Assembly: GCA_946415665.1 (NCBI GenBank)
Contig: CAMKTI010000003.1
Coordinates: 1 to 35,288, forward strand
Origin: an uncultured Clostridia bacterium
Lineage (GTDB): Bacteria; Bacillota; Clostridia; Lachnospirales; CAMVHY01
Reading direction: 5' to 3'
DNA: 35,288 bases
The notes under the pieces were generated by a model, which saw only the letters and a list, made by a program, of their open reading frames with translations, was not told the origin of the DNA and did not search any database. Shown one piece after another: positions 8,842-17,109 of this stretch. The position numbers and the translations under genes were made by a program. Each line of letters opens with the position of its first letter. The first letter of the stretch is position 1.

Positions 8842-9282
8842 TTAATTCAAATTAAAATCAACTTTCACTGGCTTTTGTGCAACTTGTTTATAATTTTCGC
8901 CAGTATAAACATATAATTTTTTAATAATCGCATGTCCAAGATTATTTTTTGGCAACATGCCTTTTATTGCGTGACGCAAAACAAATTCCGGCCGACGTTT
9001 TAACATGTCTTTTAATTTTATAATTTTCATTCCGCCTGGATATCCTGAATGTTTGCGATATATTTTTTGTTCCAGTTTTTTGCCGGTCACCTTAATTTTT
9101 TCTGCATTTATTATTATTACATAATCACCATTATCTACATTCGGCATAAAATCTGTTTTGTGTTTACCGCGCAGAATTTTTGCAATCTCAACAGATAAAC
9201 GTCCAAGTGTTTCCCCATTAGCATCAACCAAAAACCATTTCCGTTTAACTTCTGCTGGTTTTGTAATAAACGTAGTACGCAT
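8842..9282 (-). CDS. rplM: 50S ribosomal protein uL13
   Basis: This 146-residue large-subunit assembly protein begins MRTTFITKPAEVKRKWFLVD and contains ANGETLGRLSVEIAKILRGK, DNGDYVIIINAEKIKVTGKK, YRKHSGYPGG and RHAIKGMLPKNNLG, all typical of L13. The frame stays open for 43 codons upstream, but ATG 9282 is right because it matches the family N-terminus and has GGAGG 7 bases before it. It forms an operon with rpsI. A good promoter lies 62-89 bases upstream. Confidence 0.97.
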   Translation of the reverse strand: MRTTFITKPAEVKRKWFLVDANGETLGRLSVEIAKILRGKHKTDFMPNVDNGDYVIIINAEKIKVTGKKLEQKIYRKHSGYPGGMKIIKLKDMLKRRPEFVLRHAIKGMLPKNNLGHAIIKKLYVYTGENYKQVAQKPVKVDFNLN

Positions 9283-9320
9283 CTTCTTCCTCCAATAAAA
9301 ATAATTTTTATTAAAAAAAA

Positions 9321-9371
9321 TTTCGAGGCTAAGTGGCTTCGAAATCATAGCAAAAATAAAATTTTTGTCAA
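9321..9371 (-). promoter_or_regulatory. rplM-rpsI promoter with an overlapping inverted repeat
   Basis: On the minus strand TTGACA (9366-9371), a 16-base spacer and TATGAT (9344-9349) form a strong sigma-A promoter. Directly after the -10, TTTCGAAG...CCTCGAAA (9321-9344) is an inverted repeat followed by eight T. The expected transcription start lies inside the repeat, so it is not a simple attenuator hairpin in the RNA. It could bind a regulator or be chance. Confidence 0.7.
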
Positions 9372-9411
9372 AGCAAAATTTTTTTGTTACGGATTTTTTT
9401 GTCAGAAGCAA

Positions 9412-9684
9412 AAATTAAGATCAAATCCAAAAACAATATCATTGAATAAAATTCATGCGATATTTTTTTGTTTGTCTTTGAAATTTAAATTAAGTTTTGT
9501 ATAATATTTTATGTGAGCAGATGAAACTGTTATCTCTTTTCTTTAAAACCTTAAAATCTTTATGATTACGTTGTCTAAGTCTGTTAACATTTTGGAAAAA
9601 TAACCGAGCTCATATTTCGTGTAGAACATAAGATAAGGTCTCATTAGTATCATGATCGCAGTCGCAAATAATAATTCTATGTCG
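9412..9684. other. Intergenic stretch upstream of rplM, probably decayed sequence
   Basis: No gene could be read. The right part (about 9600-9684) leads into the IS-end-like block at 9685 and may be decayed transposase sequence, but I could not recover protein similarity. Confidence 0.35.
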
Positions 9685-9781
9685 ACTTTATTTTGCTCTT
9701 TTTTTTATTTTTTTCCATTATATTTTATTTTTTATTTTATAGTTTATTTATCTTTTTCTCTTTTTTTTGCGTAAACAGCAC
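9685..9781 (+). repeat. Solitary end of the IS5-type element seen at 1-600
   Basis: TTTTGCTCTT, TCCATTATATTTTA, CTCTTTTTTTG and then GCGTAAACAGCACCCAG align in order with 518-595 (TTTTGCTCTT, TCCATTATATTTTA, CTCTTTTTTTG, GTGTAGACAGTATTTAG). It looks like one outer end left behind. The second IS type begins right at its edge (9782), so one element may have inserted into another. Confidence 0.55.
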
Positions 9782-10642
9782 CCAGATGGCGTTCACACAA
9801 GAGAAAAATCGATTGACTAAAGGGAAAAGGCAACAAGATGGAGCTATGAAACTTACAAAAAATCAACATAAAAAGCTAGATGGATTAACGCCGATAGCGA
9901 GGAAACTGCAAAAGATATCAAACTACAAATTCACGTGTATGATGCTTTGCGTAATAAAAAATAGTTGCAAATGGATGTTTCCACCAAAAAGGTACGGAAA
10001 TTTGTCCACAGTTTATATAAAATCTGGTAGACGGGTAATGAACGGCACAATTGCCAAAAACTATTGCTTTTCTACTTTGAAACCTTAATTTTAGAAGTTA
10101 TAAAAAAGCAAAGACTGCTTAACGAAGAAATTGTGTAGCCATTATTGATAGTACGAGTACAAAGGTTAGTCCAGATGCAAACAAGAATAAAAATAAAAAA
10201 TAATCAAAAATAAAGTATCGGACGCTCGAAAAAGGGTCTGCCGACAAAGTCACACCTATGTCTTGTATCTTCATGCCGAGTTGTCTTTCGTTTGTCTTCT
10301 GGCAACTCCCACGACGCCCCTAAAGAAAGTTGATTGAATCCGCATATTCCAAAAATAATAATTATCTTTTGATAAACTAAACTTACGAAGATGATAAGAC
10401 TTCGGCTTTGGACAAGACCAAAGTTCATGAGTTTTTCACAGTTGCTTGACCTAAAAAAACCGTAAGTTCTCTTGGAACTATAATGAATGGATGCATAGGC
10501 ATCACAACAATACCGCACGATGTTTCAGAATGTCGAAACATTATACAAAGGTTCCACTCGTTATAACAAACTTGATTCCATTTTTATCTTTACTACTCCC
10601 CTTACTTTTGATTTGCTATCTATGTACGTGAACGCTGTCCAA
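9782..10642 (+). mobile_element. Decayed two-ORF IS5-family element, longest of three copies
   Basis: The terminal inverted repeats are CCAGATGGCGTTCACAC at the left and its degenerate mirror GTGAACGCTGTCCAA at the right. The first part still reads MKLTKNQHKKLDGLTPIAR and KYGN-x(3)-TVY, with NGTIAK before the frame ends. The second part reads in broken frames: KVSPDANKNKN, VVFRLSSGNSHDAP, EDDKTLALAKTHGFKTVVPP, KKNRKLPWNYNEW and KVFTRYNKLDSIFIF. Comparison with the copies at 12378 and 29674 shows they share ends and protein order but have internal deletions. Several frameshifts and stops make this copy inactive. Open frames on either strand within it are shadows. Confidence 0.75.
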
Positions 10643-11018
10643 GTGCATAGTCGACATAATCTTTATTGATGTGAAACCCGTTCTCCAAGAACCATACAAC
10701 ACACTTCTTTAAGTATACAAAAAAACTGCGGTATGGCTTTAAAATAACACCCCCACCACATAAAAACAGTCTTAACCCACAACAGTGATGTCTACTGAAA
10801 GACATTCCTCGACAGCAAAAAAAACTCGATTAAAATTTGAAATTTTTCTATCCAACTTATCATTTTCCATAGCAAACTACCTACAAATAAACGCAGCTAA
10901 ATTTAAAAATCTTCTTTTTTCATAACCAGCACCTTTTTTAGCCCATGTCAACCAACAAGAGCTAAAAAACACCGCATTCACTCAATCTAAATTGCAAAAC
11001 TGATATATAATACAGACA
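10643..11018. other. Stretch with no recognisable gene
   Basis: Between the IS right end and the tRNA cluster. A 61-codon minus-strand frame exists at 10620-10805, but it lacks a ribosome binding site, overlaps the IS end and is Cys/Phe-rich without family resemblance, so I do not call it. No clear terminator for the tRNA transcript was found. Confidence 0.4.
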
Positions 11019-11092
<74 letters not shown>

Positions 11093-11101
11093 AAAAAACA
11101 A

Positions 11102-11174
11102 TGGGTGTAATAGGGCTCGAACCTATGACCCTCTGCTTGTAAGGCAGACGCTCTCCCAGCTGAGCTATACACCC
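11102..11174 (-). tRNA. tRNA-Val (TAC)
   Basis: The 73-base cloverleaf begins GGGTGTATAGCTCAGCTGGG. The anticodon loop is CTTACAA (anticodon TAC). The T arm is GGTTCGAGCCC and the acceptor 3' strand is TACACCC with discriminator A. It lies between tRNA-Asp and tRNA-Arg with very short spacers. No CCA is encoded. Confidence 0.93.
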
Positions 11175-11179
11175 AAGCG

Positions 11180-11253
<74 letters not shown>

Positions 11254-11262
11254 AACTTTCCC

Positions 11263-11291
11263 ACGATATCATACAAAAAAACCTTTGTCAA
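11263..11291 (-). promoter_or_regulatory. Promoter of the Asp-Val-Arg tRNA cluster
   Basis: On the minus strand TTGACA (11286-11291), then 17 bases, then TATCGT (11263-11268), about 10 bases before the tRNA-Asp 5' end. It lies between aroK and the tRNAs, so the tRNAs need not depend on aroK read-through. Confidence 0.6.
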
Positions 11292-11320
11292 GTACTAAAT
11301 CAAATTTTTTTCAATAAAAA

Positions 11321-11824
11321 TTATTTTACAAAACAAATTAACTTATGGGCTGCCTGTTTAGGACTTGAAAATTTATTGCAATCCAACGTATAATCGCAAA
11401 TATTTTTATATAAATTATATCTTTGGGAAAATAATTTTTTGATCGACAAATAATTTTGAATTAGAGGACGCAGATTTATTTTGTCATTCATAAGATTTTT
11501 ATGAATTTTATTGGGCCGGCAAAAAAGATAAATTACAATACCAAGTTTTTTTATCAAATCAAAATTTTTTTTATAAGTCACGCAGCCTCCGCCGAGAGCA
11601 ATAATCAAATTTTTATCCTGCGGAATATTTTTTATAATTTCTGATTCAAGTTCACGAAAATAATTTTCACCATGCACTTTAAATATATCTGGAATATTTT
11701 TTTTTGCCTTTTTAACAATTTCCATATCACTGTCAATATGTTTATACAAATATTCTTGGGCAAAAATTTTAGCAACAGAAGATTTTCCGCTTCCTGGCAT
11801 TCCAATTAAAACAATATTTTTCAT
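11321..11824 (-). CDS. aroK: Shikimate kinase
   Basis: Phosphorylates shikimate at the 3-hydroxyl with ATP, the fifth step of chorismate synthesis (cytosol). It has Walker A GMPGSGKSS at residues 8-16, the substrate-binding IDSDMEI, the helix FRELESEII with the shikimate-contacting Arg, and the ALGGGC loop. RPL in the lid is followed by FSQRYNLYK. At 167 residues it is standard. AGGTGA precedes the ATG. It stands alone among RNA genes with no other aro gene in the window, and a terminator separates it from the upstream DUF3795 gene. Confidence 0.93.
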   Translation of the reverse strand: MKNIVLIGMPGSGKSSVAKIFAQEYLYKHIDSDMEIVKKAKKNIPDIFKVHGENYFRELESEIIKNIPQDKNLIIALGGGCVTYKKNFDLIKKLGIVIYLFCRPNKIHKNLMNDKINLRPLIQNYLSIKKLFSQRYNLYKNICDYTLDCNKFSSPKQAAHKLICFVK

Positions 11825-11857
11825 TTTTTATCACCTATTCTTTAAAATTTAATTTAT

Positions 11858-11896
11858 AAAAAAAACAGACCTGAAAATAATAGCATTTTTCAGATC
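11858..11896 (-). terminator. Intrinsic terminator after the DUF3795-like gene
   Basis: On the minus strand GATCTGAAAA pairs with TTTTCAGGTC across a short loop, then CTGTTTTTTTT. It lies 31 bases after the stop at 11927 and before aroK. Confidence 0.8.
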
Positions 11897-11926
11897 AATA
11901 AAGTATTTATAATAAAATTTCGCTTT

Positions 11927-12208
11927 TTATTTACGATTTTTTTTCAAATTATCAATTTTAATATCTACCCATTTTAAAAATTCTTCTTCCGGCATGTTTG
12001 GATCTTTGTAAGACATAAATTTTTCGCACTGCTTTATATTACAGCCACCACAATTTTTGCAAGGTTTTTTCACTGCACACTCATAAAGAGGACATGTACT
12101 TCCTTCAAGATAAAAAACTTTACCTTTTGCATTTTTACAGCCACCACAATTTTTAAACGACTTACAAACTGAGCAATCAGCTCCACACATTGAAATAAAT
12201 TCGTTCAT
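11927..12208 (-). CDS. Small cysteine-rich DUF3795-type protein
   Basis: This 93-residue protein has eleven cysteines in its first 61 residues (8, 12, 15, 21, 24, 39, 44, 50, 53, 56, 61). They are arranged as CGADCSVC, CGGC and CKNCGGC, the pattern of DUF3795 proteins. These are thought to bind metal or an iron-sulfur cluster, but their function is unknown. No signal peptide is present, so it should be cytosolic. GGAGGTGA stands 5 bases before the ATG. It is monocistronic, with its own terminator. The upstream sequence has an extended -10-like TGCTATATT but no convincing -35. Confidence 0.8.
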   Translation of the reverse strand: MNEFISMCGADCSVCKSFKNCGGCKNAKGKVFYLEGSTCPLYECAVKKPCKNCGGCNIKQCEKFMSYKDPNMPEEEFLKWVDIKIDNLKKNRK

Positions 12209-12377
12209 TTTGTCACCTCCGATTTATTTAAACATAATATAGCACCAAATTTTCCATAAGCATTGTTTTAACTTTAAAAACGGAATTTTTTGCTTTGATT
12301 TAAGACAAATATGATTTATTGTGTTCGGTTTTTGTTTTTAAAATGTGCTGTTGGTAAAAAGTATGGAACAGAAAACA

Positions 12378-13000
12378 TTAGGTAGCGTTCACATAAAATA
12401 AAAATAGATTTACCAAAAAGAAAAAGTGATTAAGATAGAAATATGAAATTTACAAAAGTGTAATATAAAAAGCTAGAGGGATTAATGCCGATGGAAAGAA
12501 GACCGGCAAATGTATAATTCAGGTGTGCAACGCTTTACATAATAGAGAATGGTTACAAATGGAGAGCATTACCGAAAAAATATGGAACATGGCACACAGT
12601 TTATATGAAATTTAGTAGATGACCGAAGAACGGTACAATTGCCAAAAGCTATTGCTTTTTTTTTTACCCTGATTTTAGAAACTATGAAAAAGCAAAAACT
12701 GCTTGATGAATAAGATTATATATTCTTTATTGATAGTACGAGCATAAAGATGATAAAACTTTAGCTTTAGCCAAAAATCACGGCTTTAAGACAGTTGTTC
12801 CACCTAAAAAAAAATCGTAAGTTACCTTGGAGTTACGATAAACACCTTTATAAACAACGCAATAACATCGAGCGATATTTCCTGAGATTAAAACGTTTTA
12901 GAAAAGTTTTTACTCGTTATGATAAACTTGATTCTATTTTTATTTCTACAGTCTCCCTTGCTTTTATTTTTGACTTGTTTTTTATGTGAACGCTGTCTAA
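12378..13000 (+). mobile_element. Decayed, internally deleted IS5-family element
   Basis: The left end TTAGGTAGCGTTCACATAAA and the right end TTTTATGTGAACGCTGTCTAA are imperfect inverted repeats of about 21 bases. Inside, broken frames read ENGYKWRALPKKYGTWHTVY and NGTIAK, then a jump to LPWSYDKHLYKQRNNIERYF and VFTRYDKLDSIFIS. Compared with the copy at 9782, about 240 bases are missing, mainly between the STSIK and TLALAK regions. The 64-codon frame at 12795-12989 is the C-terminal piece of this transposase, not a gene. Confidence 0.8.
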
Positions 13001-13024
13001 TTAAAAAAATTAAGTCGGCGAAAA

Positions 13025-13200
13025 TATTTTTTAATATTTACTTATAAATTCAGCCAAAATATTTATATCAAGCGTATTTTCTAAATTTATGTCATGTTTT
13101 TTCGTCTCGTTGATAAATTTTATAGTGAACAGCAAATCAAGATTTGATTTTAAAATTGAGTTTTTGGTTTACCTTTTTTCGTGCAAAAAATATTTTGTGC
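13025..13200 (-). pseudogene. Detached copy of the ecfA 3' end
   Basis: On the minus strand this stretch reads LKSNLDLLFTIKFINETKKH, then DINLENTLDINILAEF, then ISKY and TAA, almost the same as the last ~50 residues of the EcfA at 13902. The two copies are in direct orientation, 871 bases apart. Many base differences are synonymous (AAT/AAC, ATT/ATC, GAA/GAG), so the copy derives from a once-functional, diverged allele. Toward 13200 the reading decays. It lies between the IS relic and the orphan gene at 13300. Confidence 0.88.
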
Positions 13201-13299
13201 TTTTGTTAAAAAAATAATTTACAAATAATATTTTTATAGTGATAGAATGATAATGGTTGTATTTTCAATTCGATTTTTTGATAAGGAGGGAGTTTTTTG

Positions 13300-13839
13300 A
13301 TGGATTCGATTCAAAATAAAAATGCTTTGGATATGTATTGGCATCCAGATGGATACTGTCGTTCCACAAAAGTTTCGTCATTACGCATGTCATGGTTGTT
13401 ATTTAAAAGAATCTTTAAGTTAGTTTTTAATGGTTTTGCAAGACCAGATGGTAAAAAACTCGAAGGGACAGTAATTGAGAAGATTTTAGCTGTTGGATAC
13501 GTTTTGTTTGCACTGTTAGGTTGTTTGGCGTTATTAATTGCTTTGGGTGTATTGGCTGATGCTGGTATTGGACCATTATTTTTTATTTTTCTTGGTATTG
13601 GAGCTTCTCTGCTAGGAATTGTCGCGATTGGTACAATTGTATTTAGTGCGATTTATAAAAAAAATATGCCTGAAGATAAAATTTATTTTTATTGTGGCAA
13701 GACCAACAGAGAAAAACAAATATATTTCGCAAGGGGAAACGCCCTGTTTGATATGCCGAAAAAAGGTTTTAAGCCGTATGATGTAAAAAATATTGACACT
13801 AGAAATTTGATCATTCCCCGATCGCAAGTTTATGATTAA
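13300..13839 (+). CDS. Orphan membrane protein with a two-helix hydrophobic hairpin
   Basis: I do not recognise this 179-residue protein. Residues 1-60 are soluble and basic. Residues 62-86 and 91-118 are two closely spaced hydrophobic segments with a short DAGIG turn. A hydrophilic tail follows (KIYFYCGKTNREKQIYFARG). With no signal peptide, both ends probably face the same side. ATG 13300 follows AAGGAGGG at good distance; an upstream TTG at 13297 is less likely. A possible promoter is TTTACA (13218) and TAGAAT (13243) with a long 19-base spacer. The gene sits between ecfA and a truncated ecfA copy, so it was probably brought in. A relic resembling its tail lies at 19039. Confidence 0.7.
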   Translation: MDSIQNKNALDMYWHPDGYCRSTKVSSLRMSWLLFKRIFKLVFNGFARPDGKKLEGTVIEKILAVGYVLFALLGCLALLIALGVLADAGIGPLFFIFLGIGASLLGIVAIGTIVFSAIYKKNMPEDKIYFYCGKTNREKQIYFARGNALFDMPKKGFKPYDVKNIDTRNLIIPRSQVYD

Positions 13840-13901
13840 AAAGATTTTCAACGCAACCGTCGCGATTTCAATCGACAAAATTAAACTGCTAACAAAATTT
13901 T

Positions 13902-14729
13902 TTAATATTTACTTATAAATTCAGCCAGAAGATTTATATCAAGTGTATTTTCTAAATTTATGCCATGTTTTTTTATTTCATTAATAAATTTTATAGTAAA
14001 TGGCAAATCAAGATTTGATTTCAAAATTAAATCTTTGGTTTGTTTTTTTTTTGCGCAAAAAATATTTTCTGGCGTATCATCAAAAATTATTTTTGACTTA
14101 TCTAAAATTATTAAGCGATTAAATTTTATTGCTTCCTCTACATCATGCGTAATAAAAATAATTGTCTTTTGATATTTACGATTCAAATCAAAAATTTGTT
14201 CTAAAATATCCTGTTTATCATTTATCATCGATGTCGATTCGTCGAAAATAATATAATCCGGATTCATCGCTAAAATTCCTGCGATAGCAATTTTTTGTTT
14301 TTGTCCGCCGGAAAGATTACTTACAAGCAAATTTTTATATTCAAACATATTAACCATTTTTAATGCATTTTCAACGCGCTGATTTATTTCGTTTTCATCC
14401 AAATTTAAATTTTCCGGACCAAAAGCAATATCTTCACAAATAATATCCGAAACGATTTGATTATCTGGATTTTGAAAAACCATGCCGACTTTCGAACGAA
14501 TTTTATAAATATTATTTTCATCATCATAATTTAAATCGTCCGTAATAATCACACCGGATTTTTTTTTCAATAAATAATTTAATAGGCGAGCCAAAGTTGA
14601 TTTTCCTGAACCGTTTGCTCCCATAAAAGCAATAAGTTCGCCTTGTTTTATTTCTAAATTTATATCATCTAAAATATTTCTTTGTTCGTCACATCCATAA
14701 GCAAAATATAAATTTTTTATTTTTATCAT
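13902..14729 (-). CDS. ecfA: Energy-coupling factor transporter ATPase (EcfA/CbiO type)
   Basis: ATP-hydrolysing subunit of an ECF vitamin or metal importer, on the inner face of the membrane. It has Walker A GANGSGKST, Q-loop FQNPDNQIVSD (the NPDNQ form is typical of EcfA), signature LSGGQKQKIAIA, Walker B YIIFDEST and the H-loop ITHDVEEA. 275 residues is normal. I start at ATG 14729 (MIKIKNLYFAYG) with GGTGAT upstream rather than at TTG 14744. The usual partners (second ATPase, EcfT) are not adjacent, so it must work with subunits encoded elsewhere or be a leftover. A copy of its 3' end lies at 13025-13200. Confidence 0.88.
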   Translation of the reverse strand: MIKIKNLYFAYGCDEQRNILDDINLEIKQGELIAFMGANGSGKSTLARLLNYLLKKKSGVIITDDLNYDDENNIYKIRSKVGMVFQNPDNQIVSDIICEDIAFGPENLNLDENEINQRVENALKMVNMFEYKNLLVSNLSGGQKQKIAIAGILAMNPDYIIFDESTSMINDKQDILEQIFDLNRKYQKTIIFITHDVEEAIKFNRLIILDKSKIIFDDTPENIFCAKKKQTKDLILKSNLDLPFTIKFINEIKKHGINLENTLDINLLAEFISKY

Positions 14730-14823
14730 TTTTTTATCACCCAAGAAAAAAATATTTTTTTTGCACTATAAAATCAAGTTTTTTGATAGAATAGCGTTTA
14801 AAAAATATTTAGGGGATGAAAAA

Positions 14824-16944
14824 ATGCCTGACAATGAAAATAAAAATTATGCGACAAAATTATTTGATTACGTGATGAATTATGAAGATGTTTTAAATTT
14901 TGAAGCTGTTTTTAGTGACGAAACAGAAAATTTTGTTTTGCCAGTAAATATAGAAAAAAATCAGCCGTTTAAAATTAAAATCAGGACGGCAAAAAATAAT
15001 GTGGATGAAATTTATTTATGTTCTGGAATCGAAAGATTTTTGATGCAAAAAATTGAGGATGATGATTTTTTTGATTATTATTTAGCGGAAATTGATGGAC
15101 AGGAAAATAGATTTGAGTATTATTTTGAGCTAAGCAAAAATGAAAAGATTTATTTTTATAACAAAAGAGGTTTATATGATTTTTTAAATCCGGAATATAA
15201 TTTTAATATTATTCCCGGATTTATTGTTCCGGATTGGCTTAAGGGTTCGGTTATGTATCAAATTTATGTCGATAGATTTTATAATGGTGATGAAAAAAAT
15301 GATGTGCTTGATAATGAGTATATTTATTTAGGAAAGCCAGCGAAAAAAATAAAAGATTGGAGTGCTGACGTTTTAAAAGATGATGTTTGTAATTTTTATG
15401 GCGGAGATTTGCAAGGCGTAATAGATAAATTGGATTATATAGAAAGTTTGGAAGTTGAGATTATTTATTTGAATCCGATTTTTGTTTCTCCGAGCAATCA
15501 TAAATATGATATTCAGGATTATGATTATGTTGATCCGCATTATGGAAAAATTGTTGAAGATAGCGGAGAAGTTCTTGATTTAAATAAATTTCATAATAAA
15601 TTCGCGACGAAATATATTTCACGGACAACGGATAAAAAAAATCTTGAGGCTTCGAATAAGTTATTTATAAATCTTGTGAAATTAGCGCATGAACGCGGAA
15701 TAAAAATAATTTTGGATGGTGTTTTTAATCATTGTGGCGCGTTTAATAAATGGCTCGATAAAGAAGGATTTTATTACAAAAATAATTATCCGGCAGGAGC
15801 TTACCGTGACGAAAAAAGCATTTATCACAATTATTTTAGATGGTATGACAAAAACTGGCCGAATAATGATTGTTATGATAGTTGGTGGGGATTTGATAAT
15901 CATCCGAAATTAAATTATGAGAACTCGCCGGAGCTTTTTAAATATATTTTAGAAATCGGAGCGAAATGGGTTAGCGCACCATTTAATGCTGACGGTTGGA
16001 GAGTTGATGTTGCGGCAGATATTGGAATGAGTCCAGAGTTTAATCATGAATTTTGGCGGCAATTCCGTAAGGCAATAAAAAAAGTAAATCCTGAGGCGAT
16101 TATTATTGCTGAACATTATGGCAGTCCAAAAAGTTGGCTCGTTGGTGATCAATGGGATTCTGTTATGAATTATGATGCGTTTATGGAGCCAATAACTTGG
16201 TTTTTAACTGGAATGGAAAAACACAGCGAGAGTTTTAAACACGAAAAATTATGTAATGCGATTGATTTTGAAAATTCGATGAGATATTTTATGTCGCAAT
16301 TTAGTTTTCAATCGCTTTATTCGGCAATGAATGAATTATCGAATCATGATCATTCAAGATTTTTGACGCGAACAAATAAAATTGTTGGGCGGCTTGGACA
16401 AAAAAATTCGCGTGAGGCAGAAGAAAATGTTGATAAAAATGTAATGATGGAAGCCGTCGTTTTTCAAATGACTTGGCCGGGATGTCCTACGATTTATTAT
16501 GGCGATGAAGTTGGATTGGCGGGATGGTCTGATCCGGATAATCGTCGGCCTTTCCCTTGGGATAATCAGGATAAAAATTTGCTTGAGCTGCATAAATTTT
16601 TGGCGCATGTGCATAAAAAAAGTCGAGCATTAAAAGTTGGTTCGCTTGAATATTTATATTTGAATCATGGAATAATTTCGTTCGGCAGATGGCTTGATCA
16701 AGAAAAATTTGTGGTTGTGCTAAATAATAATGATTGTGAAAAAGAAATTTTTGTGCCGGTTTGGAAAATTGGTTTGGATGAAAAAGAAAAGTTAAAAAAA
16801 ATAATTTTGACGGGCGAAAATAAATTTGATGTGAATGAAGATGTTTTTGATGTGAAAGATGGTTTTGTAAAGTTAATTTTAAACGGAAAAAGTTCGATTG
16901 TATTAAAAAATATTTTTGAACGAGAAAAGTCGAGCGCGAGTTAA
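14824..16944 (+). CDS. GH13 alpha-glucan hydrolase, neopullulanase/cyclomaltodextrinase-like
   Basis: A cytosolic 706-residue alpha-amylase-family enzyme acting on alpha-1,4 or alpha-1,6 glucans. An N-terminal beta domain (about 1-140) precedes the barrel, which opens with VMYQIYVDRFYNGD. The conserved regions are DGVFNHCG (I), GWRVDVAAD with nucleophile Asp395 (II), IIAEHYG with acid/base Glu430 (III), and SNHDHSRFL with Asp509 (IV). A small C-terminal beta domain follows. No signal peptide is seen, so it probably acts on internal glycogen-like glucan or imported oligosaccharides. ATG 14824 has AGGGGATGA ahead; the frame extends upstream without a site. It runs divergent to ecfA, and the stop lies within its own terminator. 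Confidence 0.9.
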   Translation: MPDNENKNYATKLFDYVMNYEDVLNFEAVFSDETENFVLPVNIEKNQPFKIKIRTAKNNVDEIYLCSGIERFLMQKIEDDDFFDYYLAEIDGQENRFEYYFELSKNEKIYFYNKRGLYDFLNPEYNFNIIPGFIVPDWLKGSVMYQIYVDRFYNGDEKNDVLDNEYIYLGKPAKKIKDWSADVLKDDVCNFYGGDLQGVIDKLDYIESLEVEIIYLNPIFVSPSNHKYDIQDYDYVDPHYGKIVEDSGEVLDLNKFHNKFATKYISRTTDKKNLEASNKLFINLVKLAHERGIKIILDGVFNHCGAFNKWLDKEGFYYKNNYPAGAYRDEKSIYHNYFRWYDKNWPNNDCYDSWWGFDNHPKLNYENSPELFKYILEIGAKWVSAPFNADGWRVDVAADIGMSPEFNHEFWRQFRKAIKKVNPEAIIIAEHYGSPKSWLVGDQWDSVMNYDAFMEPITWFLTGMEKHSESFKHEKLCNAIDFENSMRYFMSQFSFQSLYSAMNELSNHDHSRFLTRTNKIVGRLGQKNSREAEENVDKNVMMEAVVFQMTWPGCPTIYYGDEVGLAGWSDPDNRRPFPWDNQDKNLLELHKFLAHVHKKSRALKVGSLEYLYLNHGIISFGRWLDQEKFVVVLNNNDCEKEIFVPVWKIGLDEKEKLKKIILTGENKFDVNEDVFDVKDGFVKLILNGKSSIVLKNIFEREKSSAS

Positions 16945-16959
16945 AGTCGCGTTTTTTTT
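16934..16959 (+). terminator. Intrinsic terminator overlapping the GH13 stop codon
   Basis: GCGCGA and TCGCGT pair (one G-T) around a loop that contains the TAA stop at 16942-16944. Eight T follow. Confidence 0.8.
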
Positions 16960-16981
16960 GTGCCAAAATAAAATTTGAATT
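16947..16981 (+). repeat. Left copy of a terminator-flank direct repeat
   Basis: TCGCGTTTTTTTTG, two extra bases, then CCAAAATAAAATTTGAATT recur after the next gene at 18912-18944. The two copies bracket the orphan gene 17110-18864. Confidence 0.8.
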
Positions 16982-17042
16982 CGTTTGATTATGTATTTTT
17001 GAGCTGAAACTAAAATCATTAGAAAAATATTTTTGTTATCTC

Positions 17043-17071
17043 TTGACAAATAAAAATTTTTGTTTTATAAT
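17043..17071 (+). promoter_or_regulatory. Consensus sigma-A promoter of the 17110 gene
   Basis: TTGACA (17043-17048), exactly 17 bases, then TATAAT (17066-17071): a perfect match to the vegetative promoter consensus, about 39 bases before the start codon. Confidence 0.9.
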
Positions 17072-17109
17072 CTATTATATTATAGAAGATTTTGGAGGAG
17101 TGATTTGAA

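Noticed and set aside
9693..10088. 131-codon open frame on the plus strand
   Set aside because: It spans two decayed IS pieces (solo end and transposase part) and has no family-like N-terminus, so it is a chance join.
10204..10805. Two minus-strand frames of 104 and 61 codons
   Set aside because: They are antisense to or beside a recognisable transposase remnant, with no ribosome site and odd composition.
16487..16966. 159-codon minus-strand frame opposite the GH13 gene
   Set aside because: It lies opposite a strongly conserved glycosidase coding region, with no ribosome site or family resemblance.
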